This document shows, one piece after another, positions 17,182-26,207 of a stretch of DNA of 64,000 nt. A program made the position numbers and the translations under genes. Each line of letters opens with the position of its first letter. Position 1 is the first letter of the stretch. Origin of the DNA: a virus; IMG/VR virus record IMGVR_UViG_3300020160_000328, positions 33,778 through 97,777 of that record; one strand, 5' to 3'. Under the pieces are notes generated by a model. The model saw only the letters and a program-made list of their open reading frames with translations. It did not search any database and had not been told where the DNA came from.

Positions 17182-17436
17182 ATGTCCCTACACCAACCAC
17201 CCCCACTTATTTCAGAACCTAAATACCCCCACCTATGTTTAGTAACCTTAAATAAACTTCCCGTGAAAGATATTCTTACCTATTTATATGTTGTTGTGAT
17301 GTTCTTCCTGAGCTTGTTAGCTTGGTCTTCACAGTCTTGTCTGTTCTACACACTGTTGTGTGTGTGGTGTGCACCCTATGTGGTGTGGTACTGTGTCAAG
17401 CTTTACAAGGATATTGTGTTGTACTTTAATGTATGA
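17182..17436 (+). CDS. Doubtful small hydrophobic ORF
   Basis: 84 codons open from an ATG, with a long hydrophobic stretch (about 30-75) that could span the membrane. However, the frame covers two copies of the direct repeats, and its Cys/Trp/Val-rich composition mirrors the local TG-rich DNA instead of the coding style of neighbours. It may be chance; kept at low confidence as a possible small membrane protein. Confidence 0.2.
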   Translation: MSLHQPPPLISEPKYPHLCLVTLNKLPVKDILTYLYVVVMFFLSLLAWSSQSCLFYTLLCVWCAPYVVWYCVKLYKDIVLYFNV

Positions 17437-17697
17437 TATAATAACCCAATACGCACATATGAATACCCTCACTTATGTGGGATACAATTAACCTAATGTC
17501 TAATCCTTAACACTCTACATCATGCGTACATTCTATGTATTACCTAATGGAGTTATAGCTATCTCAAGAGAGACTGCTATTAACTACAAGAACTAACAGT
17601 ATGTCTAACATACAGTGATTTATACACAACACACATTGCTCATATGTGTGTTGTTATATTTTACATATTAACACACACTAAATACCCTCACTTATTT
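17199..17697 (+). repeat. Four imperfect direct repeats (iteron-like)
   Basis: Copies at 17,199-17,212, 17,224-17,240, 17,464-17,478 and 17,683-17,697 share the core CCC(C/T)CAC(T/C)TAT. The last runs into TATTTTTG, a possible -7 promoter element for the gene at 17,749. Spacings are uneven (25, 240, 219 bases). Confidence 0.5.
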
Positions 17698-17700
17698 TTG
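17693..17700 (+). promoter_or_regulatory. Possible -7 element of the first early gene
   Basis: TATTTTTG matches TAnnTTTG 48 bases before the ATG at 17,749. No TTTG is found 19-21 bases upstream, but the direct repeat covers the region and could bind an activator. Confidence 0.4.
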
Positions 17701-17748
17701 CGTGTAGTACGCAATTAAAATCATTTATAATCTTTAATTAATTACATT

Positions 17749-18174
17749 ATGTCAGTAAAAGTAGTAGCACACCCAGAAACAGGAGCAGTAATAACTCCTT
17801 CAGTTAAAAACCCATTGTGGGGAACATTTAGAGTAGATTCTGAAAATGTATCTATGGAGAATGGTATCTTCAACAAATCTAAAAGATCAGCCTTTATTAG
17901 AGGTAAAATTGAGGATTTGAATTTAGCAGGATTAACTGCGGGTAAAACTCTTCCAGGTAAGATTATCAAAAGAGAGAGCTTTGAGCCTTTCTATGAAGGT
18001 CAACCTGCAAAGATTAACCCTTCAAATGGAGAAACTGTATTAACTAATGGTATGGAAACTTACATTGAGTTTGTTTACACACAAGATGCTAATGCAACAG
18101 ACTATTGGGTAGACCAAGCACCTGCTGAAGTAAGTACTGAAGCAACTAATGCACTAGCAGAACAAACTGCATAG
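17749..18174 (+). CDS. Abundant early protein, function unknown
   Basis: 141 residues: a compact, beta-rich domain (~1-110; motif AGKTLPGKIIKRESFEPF) and an acidic Ala/Glu/Thr tail. It is the first gene of the rightward arm, stands alone, and is closed by a strong terminator, as expected for a highly expressed early product. The basic beta core plus acidic tail would suit a single-stranded DNA-binding protein, but no diagnostic motif is present. Confidence 0.65.
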   Translation: MSVKVVAHPETGAVITPSVKNPLWGTFRVDSENVSMENGIFNKSKRSAFIRGKIEDLNLAGLTAGKTLPGKIIKRESFEPFYEGQPAKINPSNGETVLTNGMETYIEFVYTQDANATDYWVDQAPAEVSTEATNALAEQTA

Positions 18175-18199
18175 TAATAGTATACAGTGCATAGCAAGA

Positions 18200-18235
18200 T
18201 AAAGAGAGTATTAACTTACTCTCTTTATTTTTTTT
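18200..18235 (+). terminator. Terminator after the first early gene
   Basis: TAAAGAGAGTA/TACTCTCTTTA, perfect 11-bp stem with a 6-base loop, followed by eight T residues. Confidence 0.92.
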
Positions 18236-18456
18236 CTTTGAGGTTTATTCAATACTGACAACAAGGCTAACAAATCTTATCCCAATAAGGCACTCATAGT
18301 GCATTCATAGGGATTTTGTTGGGTTTTAATTTAATTTTAAATGGTGTGTTGATAGGGAGGAGTCTTAATCCAACCTTATTTACATCAAATCAAATTTCAT
18401 CATTTCTACAATGATATAATAATATAGCTAAAACATAATCTTATATTCGTACTACA
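18236..18456 (+). other. Untranslated stretch with a long imperfect hairpin
   Basis: No convincing ORF. At 18,269-18,320 nested pairings (AACAAATC with GATTTTGTT, CCC with GGG, GCACT with AGTGC) form an extended hairpin. It may be a leader or a small RNA; no clear promoter is seen. Confidence 0.35.
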
Positions 18457-18671
18457 ATGAAAAGCAAAAGAAAGTTCTTAAGAAACTATCCAAATATGTT
18501 GATAGTATTCTAATAACCCAATTAGATATCTTATTAGGAAATAGTGGTGATACTACCATTATACTACCTTTAGGTAGAATACTTGAACAATGTTCTAATG
18601 AAGATGAACCAGAAATATCTAAATTAGTAACTAAACTAATTAGATTACACTTTAAAAAGCATAATAACTAA
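18457..18671 (+). pseudogene. Small ORF with broken start (frameshift or non-ATG start)
   Basis: The only ATG here (18,457) stops after 18 codons. The frame one base back (from 18,459) is open for 70 codons to TAA at 18,669 and reads like a real protein (KLSKYVDSILITQLDILLG...SKLVTKLIRLHFKKHNN), but has no ATG, GTG or TTG start. A single-base change near 18,460-18,480 would fuse ATG and body. It is either decayed, starts at a non-standard codon, or uses frameshifting. Confidence 0.4.
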
Positions 18672-18709
18672 CAAATAGCCAAATCATATAATCTTTAATA
18701 ATCTATAAA

Positions 18710-18961
18710 ATGGGACAATTTATAACACCAGCAGAATTAAGACTAATATCTGCTAATTATTCAGGAGAGAAAGTAATATCAATGCTTAAATCAATACGCA
18801 AGGTTGCAATAATGCGTAAGATGAATTTAGCAAGACAAAATTCAGTATCTGAATTGAATAACTATTATTCAATTCATAAGTCATTAGATACAGTACAGTT
18901 TAAAATGCTGTATAGACTATGGTTTAACTTTGTATTAATGGATTACTCTGATGTAGAGTAA
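18710..18961 (+). CDS. Hypothetical early protein (83 aa)
   Basis: Basic N-terminal half, helical, no membrane segment. It follows the broken small ORF and precedes a small membrane protein in the early region. Family not recognised. Confidence 0.5.
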   Translation: MGQFITPAELRLISANYSGEKVISMLKSIRKVAIMRKMNLARQNSVSELNNYYSIHKSLDTVQFKMLYRLWFNFVLMDYSDVE

Positions 18962-18993
18962 TCCAAATTGTGTAATATCTAATAAACATTCAA

Positions 18994-19359
18994 ATGAACA
19001 CACTTATATTCTTTATAGCATTACTATTCAGTGTTGCTACAGTATTTCAGATAATACAATTAATAGTTAATGAGAAAAATAGTATATTACCTACAGTATA
19101 TGCTTTTATAGCTTGTATACTATGGTCTGTGTTATATTATAACACAACAGTTAATACTACAGTGCCACCAAAACAAGTTAAAGATAACTCAATACATTTC
19201 GTATGGAATGATGATGAAGAGTCAATACCTAAAGATGGTTCATTAATTACATTAGAAATGACTGATGAAAATACAGTTTATATTGGTCCATATGACCCAA
19301 AAGCAAGTAAGAAGAATATAAGTTGCATAATCATTGAGCAACACACCAAACTTAAATAA
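18994..19359 (+). CDS. Small early membrane protein
   Basis: 121 residues. Two hydrophobic helices at about residues 3-25 and 33-50 are followed by a soluble acidic domain (~60-121). With two N-terminal spans the soluble domain would end on the cytoplasmic side if the N terminus is inside. Early phage membrane proteins often act in superinfection exclusion or host takeover; no specific role can be read. Confidence 0.5.
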   Translation: MNTLIFFIALLFSVATVFQIIQLIVNEKNSILPTVYAFIACILWSVLYYNTTVNTTVPPKQVKDNSIHFVWNDDEESIPKDGSLITLEMTDENTVYIGPYDPKASKKNISCIIIEQHTKLK

Positions 19360-19493
19360 CATTCCAAGTTGTTGAGGACAGCATAGTTTATTATATTCAG
19401 TATAATATAGAAGATAAACAACTCTTCTATATAGTACAAATATAAGTTTCTGCTGTAAAACACATAATCAATTAATAACCAAATAATAACACA

Positions 19494-19877
19494 ATGAAAA
19501 AACTTATTTATTTATTGTCTTTAGTAATGATAATTACTATGGCAAGTTGTACTGCTGATACAGAATCAGCTAGAATAGATGATACTACTACAAGTAATCC
19601 TAAAACATTATATGTAGAATGTAATAAAGTAGCAGATACTATTAAATTAGAAATCTTGAATAGCTCTAATCAAGTTATAGAAACACAAATTGGTTTAAAT
19701 ACATTTAATAAACTATTTACCATTGATAAAGGTGTTAAGTTTAATTTAAGATGTAGAGTTATAAATCAACACTTCGGGGGTAAATACATAATGTATAAAG
19801 ATTATGGTAATACAATAGTATTACAAGATTCTTATACTAGTTGGTATAACCTATTTGAAGCTAGTAGAGAATATTAA
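19494..19877 (+). CDS. Predicted early lipoprotein
   Basis: 127 residues with a lipoprotein signal: KK, hydrophobic core, then MASC lipobox with Cys19. The mature part is a small beta-rich domain. In Bacteroidetes such a protein would be anchored in the inner or outer membrane. Its place in the early operon suggests a role at the cell surface after infection, such as exclusion of other phages; this is inference. Confidence 0.6.
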   Translation: MKKLIYLLSLVMIITMASCTADTESARIDDTTTSNPKTLYVECNKVADTIKLEILNSSNQVIETQIGLNTFNKLFTIDKGVKFNLRCRVINQHFGGKYIMYKDYGNTIVLQDSYTSWYNLFEASREY

Positions 19878-19893
19878 TATTAAATATAAACAC

Positions 19894-20238
19894 ATGTGTA
19901 AGATTGTAATTAACAAAAGTGCTGAAAATCTATTTGAAGCTATTGGTTTAGAAAGTTCAGAAGAAGCTATTAATGAATTTAACAATAAAGCTGCTGCTAT
20001 TTCTATGAAGATGGCAGACATTATGGTTGGAAAAGCAGAACCTGATAGTTATTCTAGAAATGAAGCTATTGATGATATTCAGAACAAATTCTCTCAAGGA
20101 GAGATATTGTTATTAGCTTTAACTTGTATTGAGCAGAGAACTGACAGTGCTCTACAAAGATTAGAGTTTGAACAAATGATGGCAGGTATGCAACAAGAAA
20201 TAGCAGAGGAAACTCCTGTTGAAGAAAGTGCAGAGTAA
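19894..20238 (+). CDS. Hypothetical early protein (114 aa)
   Basis: Start chosen at ATG 19,894 (MCKIVINK); the open frame reaches back to an ATG at 19,855 inside the lipoprotein gene, which is less likely. Helical, acidic, C-terminal Glu-rich. Followed by a terminator. Confidence 0.5.
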   Translation: MCKIVINKSAENLFEAIGLESSEEAINEFNNKAAAISMKMADIMVGKAEPDSYSRNEAIDDIQNKFSQGEILLLALTCIEQRTDSALQRLEFEQMMAGMQQEIAEETPVEESAE

Positions 20239-20240
20239 TA

Positions 20241-20264
20241 AATGGGACTTAGGTCCCATTTTAA
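20241..20264 (+). terminator. Terminator after the 114-aa early gene
   Basis: AATGGGAC/GTCCCATT, perfect 8-bp stem with a TTAG loop, followed by a short T/A tract. Confidence 0.7.
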
Positions 20265-20292
20265 ATTATGTTTAACAATTAATAATTAAATC

Positions 20293-20460
20293 ATGTATAG
20301 ATTTCACATATCATATAAAGACCTTGAGAAGAATGATAAATTCTTAAGAGGTGCTAATGTTATTCTTCAAGAAGATAATATTATAGAAGCATTGCGTACA
20401 TTTCAAAATGAGTATCATAACACAGAGATTCAAGGAGTCTTAAGATCAATTGTAGAGTAA
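20293..20460 (+). CDS. Small ORF upstream of the AAA+ ATPase gene
   Basis: 55 codons from ATG 20,293 (MYRFHISYKDLEKNDKF...) to TAA 20,458-20,460, with the ATPase ATG overlapping the final base. Helical and charged, codon use like its neighbours, and coupled to the next gene, so probably real. No family recognised. Confidence 0.5.
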   Translation: MYRFHISYKDLEKNDKFLRGANVILQEDNIIEALRTFQNEYHNTEIQGVLRSIVE

Positions 20461-21791
20461 TGCACGAAGAAAATAAATACGAAGTAGCAGAAGTAATTGA
20501 AGATAAGGGAACAATAGTACCTGACTTTGATTTAGATAGATTAGCTAAAGACATTGATGATGTCTTTCAAAAGCAATTAGAAAGAAAAATAAGTGAACTT
20601 AGATTAGATTCTAATAAATTGTTACATGAAGTTGATGATAAATTAACTGAACAATTTACAGGATTTAAACAAAGAGTTGACTCTATATTTCCTGATATTA
20701 AAGAAAGATTAGTAGAGGAAATACAAAGAGGTAGAACTATTATTGTTTTACCTAGTACACAAGAAATTAATGTACAACATATGGATCATCCTGTAACTGA
20801 AGGTGCTATTAAATCACTACAGTTACAAAGAAAACTTATGTTAGTAGGTCCAGCAGGAACAGGTAAGACTACAATGGTAGAGAAAATAGCAAAATCATTA
20901 GATATTGCATTTTATAAATACTCTTGTTCTAGAGATTCATCTGTACATGATTTATTAGGTTATAAACAACCAACTTCAGAAACATATTTAGAAACAACAT
21001 TTCTAAATGCTTATGAAAATGGTGGTATATTCCTTGTAGATGAATATGATGCAATGTCTGGAGATATGGCTCTATTCTTTAATGGTGTAGCAGATAATTC
21101 TAAATTCATATCTATTCCTCATAGAGATACTAAACCACAAGCAGAGAAACACAAAGACTTTTATTTAGTTATGTGTGGTAATACTTGGGGTAAAGGTTCT
21201 ACTGATTATTCAGGTAGAGATTTTCAAGATATGGCTCTAATGGATAGATTTAGATTTTGTAGACATCATGTTGGTTATCATCATTTACTTGAAAAAAAGT
21301 TTATGAAACATAATTATGAGAGTATATCAAGATTAAGATCTGCATTAGAAAATGTAGGTTCTTATTTATCTACAAGAAATGTAGAAGATATTGCTATTTT
21401 AATTGAGTGTGATGTACCATTTACTAATATATTGGATATGGTTCTTCAAGATCTTGCAGAAGATGATAAAAGAAGAATTAAAGATTCATTAAGAAGTGAA
21501 AGAGTTACAAAATCAGCACCAGTTCAAAGAGAGGTACAAGAACCACAAAGACCTAATTTTGATCCTACTTTAAATGTTAGAGATGGTCAAGGTAGAATCT
21601 TTAAGTTAACAGATTTAATGAAAGCTTATCCAGTTAATCAACCACATAGAATGGAACAATTAAAGACAAGAGATAAAGTTCTACATGGTAGATACTTAGG
21701 TATGTTAATGCAACAAAGTATACCTACATCTGGTATGGTAAGTAGTGATTGGGAGGACCATAATGGAGTTATTAGATCAAGTAGCTGGTAA
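20460..21791 (+). CDS. MoxR/CobS-like AAA+ ATPase
   Basis: 443 residues. A charged N-terminal coiled-coil region (~1-100) precedes an AAA_5-type ATPase: Walker A GPAGTGKT at 130-137, Walker B FLVDEYD at ~191-197, sensor-1 region LVMCGNTWG near 238, and a DRF arginine-finger region near 267. Such ATPases (MoxR, CobS, NorQ) remodel partners together with a CobT/NorD-like vWA protein. Here the coupled next gene could be that partner, and a vWA protein (the TROVE protein) lies in the same operon. Confidence 0.85.
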   Translation: MHEENKYEVAEVIEDKGTIVPDFDLDRLAKDIDDVFQKQLERKISELRLDSNKLLHEVDDKLTEQFTGFKQRVDSIFPDIKERLVEEIQRGRTIIVLPSTQEINVQHMDHPVTEGAIKSLQLQRKLMLVGPAGTGKTTMVEKIAKSLDIAFYKYSCSRDSSVHDLLGYKQPTSETYLETTFLNAYENGGIFLVDEYDAMSGDMALFFNGVADNSKFISIPHRDTKPQAEKHKDFYLVMCGNTWGKGSTDYSGRDFQDMALMDRFRFCRHHVGYHHLLEKKFMKHNYESISRLRSALENVGSYLSTRNVEDIAILIECDVPFTNILDMVLQDLAEDDKRRIKDSLRSERVTKSAPVQREVQEPQRPNFDPTLNVRDGQGRIFKLTDLMKAYPVNQPHRMEQLKTRDKVLHGRYLGMLMQQSIPTSGMVSSDWEDHNGVIRSSSW

Positions 21792-22600
21792 TGAAACCAA
21801 CATTCTTATATAAGACCTTAGAATCAGGTTCTAAACTTATAAGATTTGATAATCTAGGTGATATATATTATTTTGATGAAGAAGAGAATAATCCTAGAGG
21901 ATTAGGACATAGAGCTTCAGAAGAATACTTTAGAGATAGAAATATCTTAACATCTAGAAAACAGTTAATGATACAGAAAGCTCAAAAAGAGCTTTCTGTT
22001 GATAAAGAGTTCTTAGATTTAGTTTATAAAGCTAAATCAGCTAAAAGAGATTTTAAGTTAAATAAATTTGGAGGTAATTTATCTATGCCACATTATGCTG
22101 CACAAAATGATAAAGTATTTAAGAAAGGAACACCTGGTGCAAAGAAATCATCTTTGAATATGGCATTCCAAGTAGGTACATTCAGTGGTGGTAATTATGA
22201 TGAATCTTTTACAAGGATACTAAAGACTATATTAATGTGTCAAGCAATGAATATTAGTGTAAGTATTGATGTATTTGATTCAGATACTAGAGCAATAGGT
22301 GGTAGAAATGGTTATGTTATATGTAATGTAGCTAAATCTAATGAAAAGATAAACTTCAGAAATATATTAGCTTCATCTCATTCAGATTTCTTTAGTACTA
22401 CATTATTTAATGGTTATAGTGCTTCAGGATGTCAAGAACATATTGGTAGATTTCTTCCACAATCTTTAATTGTGAGAGATTTAGGTCCAATGTATGATGT
22501 CATTGGAGGTAATATGCTATTAGATGGTATGGAAGATGAACAAAAACAAAAACAAATGGTAAGTAAAATTCTTAAAATAGGTATCAATGGGTCAAGATAA
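21791..22600 (+). CDS. Partner of the AAA+ ATPase, possibly CobT-like
   Basis: 269 residues, start overlapping the ATPase stop by one base. The C-terminal half has an alternating hydrophobic pattern (ILMCQAMNISVSIDVFDSD) like a degenerate vWA Rossmann domain but no intact MIDAS. Together with the acidic next gene it may form the CobT-like half of a chaperone complex. Function is inferred from context. Confidence 0.4.
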   Translation: MKPTFLYKTLESGSKLIRFDNLGDIYYFDEEENNPRGLGHRASEEYFRDRNILTSRKQLMIQKAQKELSVDKEFLDLVYKAKSAKRDFKLNKFGGNLSMPHYAAQNDKVFKKGTPGAKKSSLNMAFQVGTFSGGNYDESFTRILKTILMCQAMNISVSIDVFDSDTRAIGGRNGYVICNVAKSNEKINFRNILASSHSDFFSTTLFNGYSASGCQEHIGRFLPQSLIVRDLGPMYDVIGGNMLLDGMEDEQKQKQMVSKILKIGINGSR

Positions 22601-22985
22601 CATTACAATAGACAAAACTTATTTTAAGTTACCAGGAGATAATAACTCTGATAGTTCAGGAAACTCTGAAAAGTCTGATAGTTCAAATAACTATATGGAT
22701 TTCACATCAACACCTAATAAAAAAACTTCAGAACAATTGAGGGAGTTAGATATGATGTCAATGATGGAGGAATTTCAAGAAATTGAGAATAAAAGAAAAC
22801 AAAAAAAACAAGAACAATCATCACCTGTAGAAGATGAAGAGCTAGATGAAGATCTAGAAGATAATGTACAAAATGGAGATGAGCCATCAGGTGAAGGTTC
22901 TTGGCAAAGTGGGAACAATAGTTTAGAGAATGTTCCATCTGAAAGATTTTCAGTAGATAAGAAATTAAGAAATTTCTTCAACTAA
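22587..22985 (+). CDS. Acidic low-complexity protein (132 aa)
   Basis: Ser/Asn/Asp-rich start and a Glu/Asp/Gln-rich middle (about 60-105), largely disordered. Overlaps the previous gene by 14 bases. Acidic linker regions of this kind occur in CobT-like proteins, so this and the preceding gene may be a split equivalent. Confidence 0.45.
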   Translation: MGQDNITIDKTYFKLPGDNNSDSSGNSEKSDSSNNYMDFTSTPNKKTSEQLRELDMMSMMEEFQEIENKRKQKKQEQSSPVEDEELDEDLEDNVQNGDEPSGEGSWQSGNNSLENVPSERFSVDKKLRNFFN

Positions 22986-22992
22986 AATAAAA

Positions 22993-23325
22993 ATGTCCTT
23001 AGATAAAAATAAGAAAGTAATCAGACCCAATAATAGTAAGTCTGATAACAAGCGAAGTAAAGTGCTACAACTTTTACACAAAATATTCATTGCGAAATCA
23101 GGAACTGTATCTTATGTATTTCTTTCTGAAAGAATTAGATTTACAAAAGAGAATCCTAATGGTGAGACTTATGCAAATAAGTCTATTATACATAGTGATA
23201 TCAATCCTTTAATCTTTACAAAAGTAGAGAATGGTAGAACTTACAAGAGAAGTCTTGAAGAAGTAGCTAAAGTGTTAGAAGACACTTGTCATGATTTAGG
23301 TGCGAATTATTTTTTAATTGATTAA
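22993..23325 (+). CDS. Hypothetical protein (110 aa)
   Basis: Basic N terminus, helical core (SKVLQLLHKIFIAKSG), ending in an acidic helix. Could bind nucleic acid. Unrecognised family; part of the AAA+/TROVE operon. Confidence 0.5.
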   Translation: MSLDKNKKVIRPNNSKSDNKRSKVLQLLHKIFIAKSGTVSYVFLSERIRFTKENPNGETYANKSIIHSDINPLIFTKVENGRTYKRSLEEVAKVLEDTCHDLGANYFLID

Positions 23326-23336
23326 TACATAAAGAT

Positions 23337-23594
23337 ATGTCAATAATTATGTTAAAAATGGTAGCTAAAATGATGCCAGTAGAACAACACATTGAGAGAT
23401 TACAAGAAGAACTATTAATTTATAAAATTACTCCTAATAAAGAGAAAAAGAATAATTTGATGTCTTCTTTAATGATCCTTATGACAGCACTTCAAGATGA
23501 AGATAAATCTTTAGAAGATATTATGAAATCTGCTGTAGATGATGAGAGAAAGATGAGTGCTGTGAAGAATATGTTTGATCAAAACACAAACTAA
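23337..23594 (+). CDS. Small helical protein (85 aa)
   Basis: Met-rich, all-helical and coiled-coil-prone. Its stop overlaps the next start (TAATG). Unrecognised. Confidence 0.5.
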   Translation: MSIIMLKMVAKMMPVEQHIERLQEELLIYKITPNKEKKNNLMSSLMILMTALQDEDKSLEDIMKSAVDDERKMSAVKNMFDQNTN

Positions 23595-24235
23595 TGTCTT
23601 ATAGAGATATCAAGAGAGAAGTGAAGGAGTCTATTGTAGACTCCTTCTATAACTGTCATATTGATACTCCTGTTATAGTAACCACATTAGCTGGACCAAA
23701 CTTTGACAGAATTGCTAGTCTAGCTTATCAATCATTAAATCCAATAGAGATTAACTCTTATGAAATTGATCCTGTTATATTTAAACAACAGGAATTTCAA
23801 TTAGATTGTACTCTATTACCAGAGATTGCAGATATATGTAAGATATATTTTCAAGATATTAATAAATGCTTTGTATCTAACTTTATGGATATAGACCTTA
23901 TGGGAACAATATTAACCCAAGGTAACACAATAAGACAACTATTAGAACAACAGTCTTATCTAGAAGGAACAAAAGTATTTATTGGTACATTCTCTTTAAG
24001 GTTAACAGGAATACAAACAACTCTATCTTATATTAGAAATATAATTGGATTAATTCTCAAATCCACAGTGCACATTGATATGACTCCTAGTTGTGAATTA
24101 AAAGCAACAGGTTTACGTCAACCATATAAGTACAATTATAAATCTACTGTAAGTAAAAGAGTTGAAAGTTTAAATGTATATCATTATTTTGACCAAGCAG
24201 GACCTATGGTGACATTTCGTATTATATACAAATAA
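23594..24235 (+). CDS. Hypothetical protein (213 aa)
   Basis: Mixed alpha/beta with no membrane segment or catalytic motif that I recognise; residues ~20-50 and 110-150 are hydrophobic beta/alpha units. It directly precedes the TROVE gene and could be a partner of the RNP, but that is only context. Confidence 0.5.
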   Translation: MSYRDIKREVKESIVDSFYNCHIDTPVIVTTLAGPNFDRIASLAYQSLNPIEINSYEIDPVIFKQQEFQLDCTLLPEIADICKIYFQDINKCFVSNFMDIDLMGTILTQGNTIRQLLEQQSYLEGTKVFIGTFSLRLTGIQTTLSYIRNIIGLILKSTVHIDMTPSCELKATGLRQPYKYNYKSTVSKRVESLNVYHYFDQAGPMVTFRIIYK

Positions 24236-24261
24236 TTGTCAAATAAAATTGAACTAAAAAC

Positions 24262-25953
24262 ATGACTAAATCTAATTCAAAATTAGCTAGTATTATAGGT
24301 GAAAAAAAGCCTAAACAAGAATTAGTAGAAGCTAAAGCTATCCCAAAACCTGATGCTAAGAATCAACAAGGATTACCTGCTTATACACAAGATATGTGGT
24401 TAAAATTACTTACAATGTTAAATACATTGAAGTTACAACCACAATATTACAGAACAGAACAGAAGACATTAAAGGAATTACAAGATCTTATTAAGCTTTG
24501 TGCTACACAAGATTTGTATTTTACTTGTCAATGTATTGTATATTCTAGATGTCTTGGAGAAGGTATGAGAACTATTTCTCATGCAGCAGCAGTATTTGTA
24601 GCTCCTTACATTTCAGGTCAAGAATACTCTAAAAGATTCTATGGACCTTGGGATAAGAAAAAGAAAAGAGGTGGATTAATCTATAGACCTGATGATATGA
24701 GTGAAATCATATCAGGATTTGTAGCTTTAAATGGTGAGTATAAAACTACCACTATTACCACAAAAGAAGGTACTTCTACTACTGTAGATATTTCAGGTAC
24801 TAAGTTAACTAATGCAATGAAGAAAGGTTTTAAAGCTGCTATTGAATCATATGATACATATAGTTTGCTTAAATACAAATCTTCATTAATTGATGTTATT
24901 AATTTAGTACATCCAAAACCTTCAGAATCTCAAGCTACTGTTAAAGTAGAAGGAGAAGATGTTTACACTATTGATGCTATTATGAGAGGTATGAATGTAC
25001 TAGCTGAAACTTGGGAAGTATCTCAAGGTGAAGCAGGTCAGATAGTAGCTAAAGCTGTAAAAGAAGGTAAACTAGATGAAACTGAAGCTAAAGAAGTATT
25101 AACTCAAGCTAAAGCTGATAATTGGGCTGAATTGTTAGATAATAACAAATTACCTATACTAGCTTGTCTAAGAAACTTAAGAAACATTCTTATTAACAAT
25201 CCTACACAGGCTACTGTTGATAAAGTATGTGCATTAGTTTCTAATCCTAAGTTAATACTTGAAGGAAAGATATTTCCTTATCAATTAGATTTATCTAATG
25301 AGATTATGCTTACTGAGTTTAATGATGGTAAAGCAAGACAAATATCACAAGCATTAGCTAAAGGATATGAACTAGCTATACCTAATCTTAAAGCTTTATT
25401 ACCAGGTGATAATGTAATCTATTTAGACCAATCAGGTTCAATGGGTACACCTATTATATTGAGTGGTAAAGATAGAAAGTATGGTAAATCTCAATGTATT
25501 GATAAAGCTGCCCTAATTGCTGCTACAATAGCTAAAGCAACTAATGCTGATATTATTGTATTTGGTTCAACTGCTAAATATGTATCTTATAATCCTAATT
25601 TAGATGTATTCACATTAGCTAAACAATTATCTTCTGCTCATATGGGTGGAACTAATTTGTCTACAGCTTGGAATGCAGCTCAAAACTCTGGTAAGAAATA
25701 TGATAGAGTATTTATCTTATCAGATAATGAAGTAAATCAAGGTAGTACATATAATGCTTATACATCTTATTTAAGAGCTGTAGGTAGTCCTTATGTATAT
25801 TCTGTAGATCTAGCTGCTTATGGTACAAATTGTATTGCAGGTGATAAAGTTAGATATTACTATGGTTATGGATTTAGTATGTTTGATGATATTGCATCAT
25901 CAGAATTTAATGCTAATTATCATATTGAGAAAGTTAAACAAGTAATTATATAA
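24262..25953 (+). CDS. rsr: Ro60 ortholog: TROVE domain plus vWA
   Basis: 563 residues. TROVE HEAT-like ring at ~40-375 with the family signatures LIDVINLVHPKP (~209-220) and KLPILACLRNLRNIL (~296-310). A vWA domain follows at ~383-560 with intact MIDAS: DQSGSMG (Asp389, Ser391, Ser393), GGTNLS and SDNE. Ro60/Rsr rings bind the free end of misfolded RNAs in the central hole and Y RNAs on the outer surface; in bacteria they work with PNPase and RNA ligases. The gene ends 1.2 kb before the tmRNA/tRNA/Y-RNA-like array. Confidence 0.88.
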   Translation: MTKSNSKLASIIGEKKPKQELVEAKAIPKPDAKNQQGLPAYTQDMWLKLLTMLNTLKLQPQYYRTEQKTLKELQDLIKLCATQDLYFTCQCIVYSRCLGEGMRTISHAAAVFVAPYISGQEYSKRFYGPWDKKKKRGGLIYRPDDMSEIISGFVALNGEYKTTTITTKEGTSTTVDISGTKLTNAMKKGFKAAIESYDTYSLLKYKSSLIDVINLVHPKPSESQATVKVEGEDVYTIDAIMRGMNVLAETWEVSQGEAGQIVAKAVKEGKLDETEAKEVLTQAKADNWAELLDNNKLPILACLRNLRNILINNPTQATVDKVCALVSNPKLILEGKIFPYQLDLSNEIMLTEFNDGKARQISQALAKGYELAIPNLKALLPGDNVIYLDQSGSMGTPIILSGKDRKYGKSQCIDKAALIAATIAKATNADIIVFGSTAKYVSYNPNLDVFTLAKQLSSAHMGGTNLSTAWNAAQNSGKKYDRVFILSDNEVNQGSTYNAYTSYLRAVGSPYVYSVDLAAYGTNCIAGDKVRYYYGYGFSMFDDIASSEFNANYHIEKVKQVII

Positions 25954-25955
25954 AA

Positions 25956-26204
25956 ATGGCAGTATTTACAGCAAAGGATAAGATCCAAGAATTAAAAGAT
26001 AAGAGTGCTAATGCACTATCAATCTTTAGAAAGACAGTCTCTGATTTGAATGGAGTTAATAACTCTATTACATCAGAGATTAAAGACAGAGAGAGTAAAA
26101 TAGTTGCATTGAAAGATGAATGTACTTCACTTAGTGGAATACAATCAGAAAACACTCAATTTATTACTAAAATTAATGAGTTCTTAGGAACTCCAAATTC
26201 TTAA
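25956..26204 (+). CDS. Small coiled-coil protein (82 aa)
   Basis: Heptad-like Lys/Glu/Ser repeats from about residue 15 to 60; soluble. Starts 2 bases after the TROVE gene, so it is co-translated with it. Function unknown. Confidence 0.5.
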   Translation: MAVFTAKDKIQELKDKSANALSIFRKTVSDLNGVNNSITSEIKDRESKIVALKDECTSLSGIQSENTQFITKINEFLGTPNS

Positions 26205-26207
26205 GTT

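Larger units (their letters stand above)
17118..17748. other. Divergent control region, candidate replication origin
   Basis: This 630-base stretch between the two transcription arms has base composition unlike the rest: TG/CA-rich runs (for example 17,340-17,400 and 17,630-17,655) and four imperfect direct repeats of TACCC(C/T)CAC(T/C)TAT at 17,199, 17,224, 17,464 and 17,683. No confident gene lies in it. Strand switch, repeats and unusual composition together suggest an origin or a master control region; this is inference. Confidence 0.45.

Noticed and set aside
17182-17436. 84-codon hydrophobic ORF as a real membrane protein gene
   Set aside because: It overlaps the direct repeats and TG-rich DNA, and its composition follows the local base bias; kept only as a low-confidence entry.
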